Source: Symsagittifera roscoffensis | Lineage: Eukaryota > Xenacoelomorpha > Acoela > Convolutidae | Direction of reading: 5' to 3' | DNA length: 64,000 nt | NCBI RefSeq assembly: GCF_963678635.1 | Contig: NC_087068.1 | Coordinates: forward strand, 24,593,311 to 24,657,310 | In this document: one piece after another, positions 57,601-64,000 of the stretch | Layout: every line of letters begins with the position of its first letter | Position numbering within the stretch: position 1 is the stretch's first letter | The notes under the pieces: model-generated | The model's input: only the letters and a program-made list of their open reading frames with translations | What the model was told of the DNA's origin: nothing | The model's database searches: none | Made by a program: the position numbers and the translations under genes

Positions 57601-58419
57601 TCATTCAGTTTTTCCATAAAGCGTTATTGGTCATATTTTTGCTTGTGTATGCGAAGTGCAACTTCGCCTCTGTGTAAATAAAAATAAGTTTTTTTTTCTG
57701 TCTACTTGCGATCATTGACTCTTCCAACTGTTTGTTGGCTATGTTTTTTCATGCAAACAGGGCTTTAAAGCTGTATAACTAAGCATATCAAAAGTAAACT
57801 GTGTTTAGAAGAGTTTAGGATAAAAACAGACCACGACGGAAAACCTCAAAGCTCACAAGCGAACAATTTAGACGATGAATCTGAAAATCGAGACGTGAAC
57901 AAGAATCAATTGAACGTCTCGGAGTGTAATCAGAATCTTGTGGAAAAAGAACCGAGAAGCTCAAGCTCTACTTGTTCTAACAACGAGTTTCCAGCTATGA
58001 ATTACCAGAGCAAGAACCAGCACCAAAATCAGTCATATACTCAATCACATATCTCAAAGCAAGTTCAGAATCAGTTGTCTAGAAACACCTCTGGAAGAGC
58101 TCAGGATCAAACTAATAGGCAGAATCATCAGGCACCGCCGAGACAGATATTGCAACGCGGGAGTAAAGATGCTTCTCCTAAAAAGGGGGGAGGTGGCGGG
58201 GGCAACTATAGCAGGTCAAATGAAAACGCGGGCAGAGGCCAAGGTCGAAATTACCAAGCTTATAACCAGAACCAAAACCTAGTTGGAAGCGGAAACGGTG
58301 GTTATAACAATACAAACAAAGGCAATAATTTCAGCAACACCAGTAAAGGACCGACGCCGGGTTCTCACAAAGCTGCAGCAATTCCTAATGTCGTTCCAGC
58401 CACTAGTGAAGCTAGATGA
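39526..58419 (+). CDS. ZCCHC2/14-like: ZCCHC2/ZCCHC14-family zinc-knuckle protein (10 exons)
   Basis: Exons: 39526-39686, 39760-39915, 40001-40484, 46076-46176, 46250-46356, 47358-47788, 47873-48123, 49651-49853, 54962-55999, 57809-58419. All borders are GT-AG and all phases match, giving about 1,180 codons, close to vertebrate ZCCHC2 and ZCCHC14. The N-terminus has the family signature VEKIYRWFSEA, RFIASCLENM, then HPAFSFHHRRKL. A degenerate PX-like part follows (LQVTWSDHHISH). The C-terminus has the knuckle FCSNCGKSGHLFYDCDEPSM followed by FRIK, as in the family. No SAM domain is visible, unlike human ZCCHC14. After FRIK there is an Asn/Gln/Ser/Gly-rich extension of about 195 residues. ZCCHC14 acts in mRNA tail regulation with TENT4 poly(A) polymerases; the same role here is inference. 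The start follows the family N-terminus and needs no further exon. Confidence 0.88.
39760..39915 (+). CDS. ZCCHC2/14-like: Exon 2
   Basis: Acceptor is TTTTAG|G. Encodes RFIASCLENM...LPDSDVRTRYNLIIF. Donor is AAG|GTGATT. It matches the second N-terminal block of ZCCHC14. Confidence 0.85.
40001..40484 (+). CDS. ZCCHC2/14-like: Exon 3
   Basis: Acceptor is CTTCAG|A. Encodes the ASSEACRL...LYTLGSKHPAFSFHHRR core block, an Ala/His-rich linker, and the first part of the PX-like region (FTLQVTWSDHHISH). Donor is AAG|GTGAGA, phase 0. Confidence 0.85.
41620..41725 (-). repeat. Possible tRNA-derived SINE relic
   Basis: On the minus strand AAATGGTAGACTAAAACACT resembles a tRNA A-box region, and TGTGTTCAAATCC, about 20 bp on, resembles a B box. 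The D and acceptor stems do not close, so it is not a functional tRNA. Confidence 0.35.
43790..44960. repeat. Tandem repeats of about 170 bp in intron 3
   Basis: Diverged units repeat the order TCTCGAAAACTA-C, AAATCTGAG-TTTTGG, CTGCATAAG-GGCTAC and AAAAGTTATGGCCCTCG. Unit starts are near 43799, 43969, 44151, 44304, 44468 and 44625. The same family recurs at 62255-62960. Confidence 0.7.
46076..46176 (+). CDS. ZCCHC2/14-like: Exon 4
   Basis: Acceptor is TGTGTAG|GTT and donor is CAA|GTAAGT. Encodes VMQMVEQNSAAQESLQKL, continuing the PX-like region. Phases match both neighbours. Confidence 0.75.
46250..46356 (+). CDS. ZCCHC2/14-like: Exon 5
   Basis: Acceptor is TTTTCAG|A and donor is ACAG|GTAATG. 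Encodes CLFSSSVTQAIHQSETLFRF, the end of the PX-like region. Confidence 0.75.
46357..47357. other. Intron 5 of the ZCCHC2/14-like gene
   Basis: Contains a truncated MITE-like copy (46613-46990) and a repeat segment at 47025-47200 (GAGCTTGCGAGCGTA...GTGGCTAG) that recurs at 48148-48300. Confidence 0.55.
47025..47200. repeat. Intronic repeat D, copy 1 (copy 2 at 48148-48300)
   Basis: Both copies begin CGAGCTTG-GAGCGTA and end TCATAGCATCTGTT-TCTGCTTTAT-GGTGGCTAG. In copy 2 it leads straight into a tRNA-like segment, so it may be the 5' part of a SINE-like unit. Confidence 0.65.
47358..47788 (+). CDS. ZCCHC2/14-like: Exon 6
   Basis: Acceptor is AATGTAG|A. A hydrophilic Ser/Thr/Asn-rich segment. 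Donor CCG|GTTAGC is the weakest of the set, so its 3' border is the least sure. Confidence 0.7.
47873..48123 (+). CDS. ZCCHC2/14-like: Exon 7
   Basis: Acceptor is GTTTTAG|A and donor is AAAT|GTAAGT. A disordered Ser/Pro/Gln-rich region ending in a series of PNQ repeats. Confidence 0.75.
48300..48515 (+). repeat. tRNA-related SINE-like element
   Basis: GGGTTTGAATCCAGC at about 48378-48392 resembles a B box. The 3' part ends GCAAAGCACAGCTTTGCCTCTGT, a tail shared with copies near 49050 and 57650. Confidence 0.5.
48930..49075 (+). repeat. SINE-like element, shared 3' tail
   Basis: It has a GGCTCGAATCAATC segment in place of the B box and the tail GTGCAGCTTCGCCTCTGTGT. Confidence 0.45.
49157..49592. 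repeat. MITE-like element, intron 7 copy
   Basis: It begins AGAGTCGATGAGCGTAGTTC and ends GCGTTCATTGACTCTTTTCC. The ends are imperfect inverted copies. Confidence 0.6.
49651..49853 (+). CDS. ZCCHC2/14-like: Exon 8
   Basis: Acceptor is TTTTGCAG|G and donor is GCAG|GTTGGT. Encodes PVGEEFSRIASVD, then an Asn/Gly/Gln-rich stretch. Confidence 0.75.
50808..51255. repeat. MITE-like element, intron 8 copy 1
   Basis: Starts AAGAGTAATGAACGTAG and ends TTCATTACTCTT, terminal inverted repeats of about 12-14 bp. The next motif TCGATTGGCTATGTTT is shared by most copies. Confidence 0.7.
51870..52030 (+). repeat. tRNA-derived SINE-like element
   Basis: A tRNA-like head holds GACTTGTTAGTGGGTGAGAC (A-box-like) and GCAGGTTCGAATCCTAC, a near-perfect B box at 51912-51928. 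The body CTAAATCGAGGCT...GAGCTGCTTTTTGGTCGT is shared with the copies near 48.4 and 49.0 kb. Confidence 0.6.
52200..53545. repeat. Three-fold direct repeat in intron 8
   Basis: AAGAACAAAAACTGA and TTCATGAA-C-TGCAAAA recur at about 52235, 53008 and 53298. GCATCCCGAATTTT-like pieces follow each (52403, 53177 and 53396-53530). The MITE copy at 52449-52915 separates the first two units. Confidence 0.6.
52449..52915. repeat. MITE-like element, intron 8 copy 2
   Basis: Starts AAGAGTAATGAACGTAGTG and ends ACGTTCATTACTCTT, a 14-bp inverted repeat. This is the clearest copy. Confidence 0.75.
54962..55999 (+). CDS. ZCCHC2/14-like: Exon 9, with the CCHC zinc knuckle
   Basis: Acceptor is TGTTTCAG|G. 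A long Pro/Asn/Gln-rich region ends in CSNCGKSGHLFYDCDEPSM, a C-x2-C-x4-H-x4-C knuckle with the family PSM tail. Donor is GCAG|GTGAGA. Confidence 0.88.
56000..57808. other. Intron 9 of the ZCCHC2/14-like gene
   Basis: Contains a MITE-like copy lacking a clear right end (from about 56468 to 56860) and a SINE-like 3' tail (57600-57690). A coding-looking extension of exon 9 past the donor runs to a stop at about 56089, and is discounted because the FRIK tail continues in exon 10. Confidence 0.55.
57600..57690 (+). repeat. SINE-like 3' tail
   Basis: GAAGTGCAACTTCGCCTCTG followed by an A-rich end, as in the other SINE-like copies. Confidence 0.45.
57809..58419 (+). CDS. ZCCHC2/14-like: Exon 10, terminal, with an Asn/Gln/Gly-rich extension
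   Basis: Acceptor is TGTTTAG|A. The first codons give EEFRIKTDHDGK, matching the FRLK tail that closes human ZCCHC14 soon afterwards. Here about 195 residues follow: many Asn and Gln, a GGGGGG run, and RGQGRNYQ, as in RNA granule proteins. The stop is TGA at 58417. Confidence 0.85.
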
Positions 58420-59185
58420 TCTCGGAACTATCAACTTCCAGTCCGCTTAGTCATCGAAGGTCGTTCTCAATCCAGGAAAAATAGTTTCACTAGAATTGAA
58501 AACGAAGACCTCAAGGAGACCAAATAGTCTGGGTAAAAACAAAAACACTGCCCCTGAAACTTGTTTTGTACTTTTTACAATTTGTTGATTTTTGTCGAAG
58601 CATTTAGAGCTTTGGTGTTTTCTCGCGAAGAATTTGCGACGCCTGTCAAACAGCAAAGTATTAGTCTCCTTTAGCGGCTGAATATCTTAAATGCTTGTTT
58701 TTGGGGCTATTTATCATGTGCGAAGGACCGATTGCGCGAAACTTCCTAACCAATCAATGCCCTTTAAACTGTCCCAAAACTGAATGATTTGATCGCTTAT
58801 TTCCTTCGGATATGTCACTAATGAATTCTAATTGGCTGACAAAAATTTTGCACATTCGGTCTTTTGCGAATAAGGGATTACTTCCTTATTTTAAGTTTCT
58901 TATCTAAACAAAGCCATTAAAGAGCAGGCGGGCCTGTAAGCTTGATTAGTTTTTGTAAATTTTGGCATAATGATGAAGTTTGAGTAAAGAATGCTTTGTT
59001 CAGGTAAGCGATTTTATTTAAATGACTAATCAAAGACTAGAGTATCAAAATCGACATGATTTTCTGCTTTTTAAAACGAAGCATGGGACAGTTTTGAAGT
59101 CGAGTCCCTCTGACTTATCGGAATACGACTACATGGCATAAGACAGGCCTCATAATTGAGGACGGTATTCAATTAAGATTTCTCA
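58420..59185. other. Region downstream of the ZCCHC2/14-like stop codon
   Basis: Presumably the 3' UTR and beyond. I see no clear AATAAA close to the stop. No other gene. Confidence 0.4.
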
Positions 59186-59467
59186 TTACTGCGCCCATAA
59201 TTGCTTTTGAAAAAACAGTCCAAAAAAAGGCGTTTTTAGGCACTTTTTGGAAAATGTTGACCAAAAAATCGCGATTTTTTCTGCGCGCGCTTCCCCCTCA
59301 AAATTAGTATATATTGGCGCCTTTAGAAAAATTTTAGGGTCGGTCGGCCAAAAATTGATTTTGTAAAAAGGACCAAAGGCGGACCCTTTGGGTCGGCAGG
59401 GGGTCGAATCCCTGAGGGGGGGGGGGGGGCATCCGCCCCCCCTAAATCCGCCCCTGATTAGAGTCAA
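59186..59467 (-). repeat. Repeat with poly-G tract and a spurious open frame
   Basis: On minus it translates as RGGFRGGGCPPPPLRDSTPC. I recognise this as a common translated repeat in invertebrate genomes, not a protein. It has a run of about 16 G at 59414-59429 and ends at CCGCCCCTGATTAGA. Confidence 0.6.
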
Positions 59468-60565
59468 TATTAGCAGTCTTAAAATGGTAATTTATGATGC
59501 GTTAAAGGCTACGTTTTGCTACAATTTTGTAGTAAGTAAAAGAAAGTTGTTTCCATTAAACAAGCTAGAAAAAACAAGAAAATATTTTCGTTCGTCTTAG
59601 AGACATTGTTCTATAGTTTAGTGTTTAGAATTATGCAAAATAGTCGTATGCCATTTTGAGTCGAGAAATTTGTATCAGCTGTGATGATATTGATAACTTG
59701 GGTAGAAAAAAAAGCGTTTCGTTTGCATTGACATAAAAGTGAAACTATTTCTCATTAGCATAAACATAATTTATCTTGTTAATTTAGTACGAGAGCAGTT
59801 TATTTTTAACTTGATCAACATGATTCTTTTGCTTTTTTCTATAGATGTTATTTATATTCAATTCAACCCTGATTGGTTGACCATTAAGTGTGTTTGTTAG
59901 TTGGACAAGATGCTACCTGAAACATTTCTTTAACACCAGAAATTGCCACAAACTGCGGATCCGTATTTTATAGATGTACTAAATGGCTCAAAACAAGTCT
60001 GAATAACTAAAATGGCATAAAGTAGTATGAATTTTAAATGAAGATGCTGAGCTTAGTACGTTTGTCAAAATTTACAAAAAAAAAAACATTTTAACATGAC
60101 GATGCGGAGTTAAATGCTGCTTAATGTCATTTAAGTTTTCATAGTTCAAGGCTATTTATTTGTAGAAGTAACTTATCGACTGTCTGCAAAACTGCTACTA
60201 GTGATGTTATACATACAATTTATTAATGTTGCTGGTTTTTGTTTTATTGCGAAATTTCTATTTGACTATATATGGTTTCGAGTTTTTCATTACATTGCTT
60301 AAAGCTCCGATTGATTTAATGTTTTAGTTTGCAGTAAAAAAACTTTCCTGAGAACAAATTCGATTTATTTCATTTAAAAACGTAATATATTTTGAGACGG
60401 AACATTTTTTATGGTTCAGAAAGCTTATGTATTAGATGCTAGTGAGGGCTAAACGCGAGCAAGAGAAAATCTATTCAGATTACAATTTACCCGTGTGTAT
60501 GAGTACTATGGGTTTGAAGCCTTATATGGTGATAAATAACAGTTTACAACTCTTTAACCCGTTAT
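59468..60565. other. AT-rich stretch, nothing recognised
   Basis: No open frame of note, no repeat recognised from elsewhere in the window. Confidence 0.55.
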
Positions 60566-60567
60566 TA

Positions 60568-61015
60568 AGAGTAATGAACGTAGTGAGTACTCTTATATAG
60601 GTCTTGCTGATTTTTTTTGTTTTTTTTTTCAGAAAAAATTCTCAAAATTTATTCACGCTCAGTTTTGATTTTTTGCTTTTTGACTTGTGATTTTTTTTAA
60701 GTGTAGTGTATTTCTATTGTTACAGGGAAGGCAACTTCTACAATTGAACGGCAAATTGTAAGTGTCACGAAAAGCGTGATCGACTTCTAATTTTGCAAAT
60801 TTTTTTATCAGATTTCCCAGCGAAATAAAAATTTTACCTATTGATCCAGTTTTCTCCAATTGCGTCAATTTTAACAAAAACATTTCCTTAGTAAATTTTT
60901 CTACAAATTCAAAGAGCTTTAAGGCCATCTATTTTTTTCGAAATTCAAAAGCTGAAGATCTTTGAAAAAAGAAGCTCGTTTTTTTTTCAGTTTCCTTGGG
61001 TTCATTACTCTTCTA
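60568..61015. repeat. MITE-like element downstream of the gene
   Basis: Starts TTAAGAGTAATGAACGTAGT and ends GGTTCATTACTCTTC, the same family as in introns 8 and 9. Confidence 0.7.
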
Positions 61016-62250
61016 CACCTGTCAGTTGGCTATATTTTCATTCCTTCTTTACTCCCTTTTTTATCACCCATAACAACACAGCCTCTCTACAAGTTCACCC
61101 CATTTAAATACTGATAATTTCGCATCCCAGTTAATGGAAAGAGATAGTTTACGCAGGGGTTAAGCGGATTATTGACCAAAAGACTCTGAGTAAAAAGTTT
61201 GGAACCTAACGATTAACAGCAGCAGTGTCCATAAAAGAAATAAATGGTCCTTTAAAAAGTAGAAGAGATAAGGATTCAAAGTGATAAAAAGTATTTCGGA
61301 TCGAATTGTATGCTCATTAAAGTAAGCTCACGTGGGATTTTATAAATAAATATACCTTGAAATTTAAAAAAATTAATTTTTTGAAGATTAAGTTTGATCC
61401 TGTTTAAGATCCCTTGGAAATTAACATGACGGAAAATGCGCGTTTTTTGACTCTTTCTCTTTTCAAAAAAATGGTGGTTCTCTGACAATTTATTCTCTAC
61501 AGTTACAAAAAAATCAATGTAGAGATAAAGGGAGTTTGTCTTTTAACTCGATTAACTTAAAATGCTTTATTTCCGGATGTCTTGATTGCATCAATTTTCT
61601 GATGGCTATATTTTGCAAAAGGCAGCCATCTGATGAGTGGAAAATGTGCTTTGGTTTTGACGACAATAACCTAGTTCTTGTTTGATTCAAGCAACCGAGT
61701 GGTTCTCAAAATGTTTCGGGGAACAATAGAAAACTGTAATGATGTTAATTAGGCTTTTTTAACTACCAAAATTAATGCTCTCATGTCTCAACTTTAAGTA
61801 ACCTTAAACAAGTAAGTTTTGTCATTTAAAAATTAAATTTTTTTCGCTTTCATCACAAAGTTTAAAAACTCAATATTATGTAGATGGAAAAAAATTCTTT
61901 TAGGCTTCACGGGCGTCTACTCAACAATTTAAAGCTGCGTTAACTTTTGATAAAGGTTGTTTGAATGCTAATTTAACGCTCGAACTTTGGTTTCAATAGA
62001 CATATATTTTTTCAAATGGAAATTTAATCGAGGCAAGCGTATAAAAATGTAGTTGATCGTTTTTTTTTGCAGTGATTTTTGCTTGCTTGTGTTTTGTTTC
62101 TTTTTCTGTCAACTACCTTGCCATTGTGTGTTTGTGACGTATCACATGGTTTGCGCATTATGAAAATGTGTGGGTTTCGGATTTATAATTAACTTTTTTT
62201 ACAATGAAAAATCTTTACCTTACCTCACCCTTATTTTTTACCCTTGGCTT
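61016..62250. other. AT-rich stretch, nothing recognised
   Basis: Only short minus-strand frames of low complexity. Confidence 0.5.
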
Positions 62251-62254
62251 TTTA

Positions 62255-62960
62255 ATTGCTCAAAAACTAGTCTTTCAAATCGGAGATTTAATGTTCAACG
62301 GATAAGAAAGCTGAAATTGTAGGAAATTCTCATACATACGTAGTTGCGCTCAACTTTTTACACAAAGTTATTGTCCTCGGTAAAGTCAAATCTTTCATTT
62401 TTGTACCAAATTTTTTGGCTTGCCTCAAAAACTACACTCCCAAATCTTAAAGTTTACAGTCATTCAAAACAGTGGGCTATGGGAAGTTCATCTGCTTTGG
62501 CGGCCCTGCCCAATTTGTACATGAAAAGTTATGGCCCTCGGAAAAATCAAAGTTTTGATTTTTGACCGTTTTTTAATGCAACTTGTCTCAAAAACTACTC
62601 AAAAATCTGAGATGATCTGAGTCTGTTCGATTCTCGCCTACATGAGCGGCTAAGCTTAATTTTTTATACTTGCAAAGTTATGGCGCTCGGAAAACTCAAA
62701 TTTTTAAGTTTTGACTTTTTTTTTGAAAAGTTTATGATTTTAAGTGAAAACTACCCTACCAAATGTGAACTTTTGTGATCAATCAAAAAAAGAGTGAAAA
62801 AAACTCCCCTGTTTAAACAGGTATGCTATTTTTTTCAGGAAATTCATTGCACTCAGATTTTAACGAGGCAACTGCTTGTAGGACGCTTCCGAACAGAAGC
62901 GGCTACGCCCCAAAATTTGTTTTAAAAAAGCTATGTTCTTGAGAAAATTCCATTAATAAA
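62255..62960. repeat. Tandem repeats of about 160 bp, same family as intron 3
   Basis: Units start near 62258, 62421, 62581 and 62740 with CTCAAAAACTA-(C/T). Each holds GCGGCTA-GC and AAAAGTTATGGC-CTCGG. Confidence 0.65.
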
Positions 62961-64000
62961 AAAATTTTTCTTTAACTTGTTTTGTTTAAAAATACCTACG
63001 GCTTTGGCTGAAGCCCAATTTATGAAATATGAAATAGCCATTTTCACCCCGCATCAAAACAGCAAATTCAAAGAATAGTAAATAGGTACCTCCAGTTTTA
63101 GCTGAGCCTCTATTTTCAGTGATATAGTAGTACATATTCTGAGATATGAGCAAGGGTTAAAGTAGTAAATTACCCTCCCCTTACCAATTTGTTTGGTCGT
63201 TTTTTGCAATTAAATGTTTTGTGCAATTTTTTTGTTTTTCTTCAAGATTTGCTGCTTTTTACCAGAACTCATTAGACTACGTACAAGGATTTAAAATCGG
63301 ATTGTTTTTGCTCATTTTAAAACATAAGAGCAACATTTACATCTTTTTATTCCTCTTGTCGCATTGCTTACGAAGACTTTTTTCCAATTGAACTTTTTTT
63401 GTTCTATAGTGATACTTGAAATCAATTCAAAAATTTACAGTTCCAGTTGTTAAATAGGTTTTTTGTTAGTGCCGCTTGCTTGCAATACTCAACCTAACAG
63501 CATAATCGCAAGTGAGTTCTTGTCAAAACGGCCGAGGAGAGTATTATCTCGAATAAATTTGTGTTAAAAATATTGTCTAATAACCATCATTATTGTTGGT
63601 TTTTGCTGGAGTAAATAGCTCTTTTGGCTATTTTTAGCTGATAATGGGCGCTCATTTTGAAGTTGTTGAAGCTTGGTCAAATTCATGTGACTGGAGGTTA
63701 GAATATATCGCAGAGCAATTCCATAAAATACTTTTTGAATTGCTTTTTTTGTTTCGCCCATTGAAACTGGAAAAAAATAATTGTTTTTGGGTGTTTTTGC
63801 ACGCGAAATCAGGTACCATAAATAATCATCGGAATGGGTTGAGTGGTATATCATATTGAAGTCCTATTTGCTGTGAGTCGAACAACATGTAAAAAACTAC
63901 AAACATTTTACCCATTCTGGAAAAAAATAGAACAATTAAAGTTTTTTGTTTTAGTCTAGTTTCTACCAAATGAAGCCAGCGAGCAGGTTTTTAATAGGCT
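62961..64000. other. AT-rich stretch at the window end
   Basis: No gene recognised. GTACCTCCAGTTTTAGCTG at about 63087 resembles GTACCTTTAGCTTTAGCTG near 45054, so some old repeat is present. Confidence 0.45.

Noticed and set aside
59186-59467. Gly/Pro-rich minus-strand protein
   Set aside because: The translation is a well-known artefact of a dispersed repeat with a poly-G run.

Overview
The window is AT-rich metazoan nuclear DNA, probably from an invertebrate. It contains one well-supported, intron-rich host gene surrounded by a dense and nested set of transposable elements. The evidence for an animal genome is ten exons with GT-AG introns and matching phases encoding a ZCCHC2/ZCCHC14-family protein, together with Ty3-like, BEL/Pao-like, Penelope-like and two kinds of non-LTR elements. 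I cannot name the species from sequence alone.

Left third (1-11.6 kb): after about 1.7 kb without a gene comes a decayed BEL/Pao-type pol relic (about 2.48-4.47 kb). A head-to-tail pile of Penelope-like element (PLE) fragments follows (about 4.48-9.17 kb). It has three copies of a repeated terminal segment, each carrying a hammerhead-ribozyme-like core. It also has an RT with a PHD-type Cys-rich finger lodged in it, and a GIY-YIG endonuclease tail.

Centre-left (11.6-26.4 kb, minus strand): a very large, decayed Ty3/gypsy-type element in the order gag (two zinc knuckles), retropepsin, RT, RNase H, integrase and acidic tail. Where an envelope gene might be expected it carries unusual cargo: a macrodomain-like ORF, a coiled-coil/SGNH (GDSL-type) hydrolase ORF with the catalytic blocks still visible, and two further large unrecognised ORFs. 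I regard this as the most unusual system in the window. No matching LTR pair was found. A region with about 18 dispersed copies of an ACCCCTCCGGATTG-like motif (26.6-28.2 kb) lies on its 5' side.

Centre (29.2-38.8 kb): two copies of a compound repeat. One is interrupted by an apparently full-length CR1/L2-like LINE (34.29-37.87 kb), so the other copy shows the empty site. The LINE has a C4HC3 PHD-finger ORF1. Its ORF2 (AP endonuclease plus RT) lies in the same frame after a single UGA followed by CUAG, and has no AUG before the end of the endonuclease domain, which points to stop-codon readthrough. A 5'-truncated second LINE, with a CCHC and PD...D-type C-terminus, lies at 31.08-32.19 kb.

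Right part (39.5-58.4 kb, plus strand): the ZCCHC2/ZCCHC14-like gene, about 1,180 residues. Its introns hold MITE-like elements, tRNA-derived SINE-like elements and tandem repeats of about 170 bp. The last 5.5 kb contains only repeats and unassigned AT-rich DNA.
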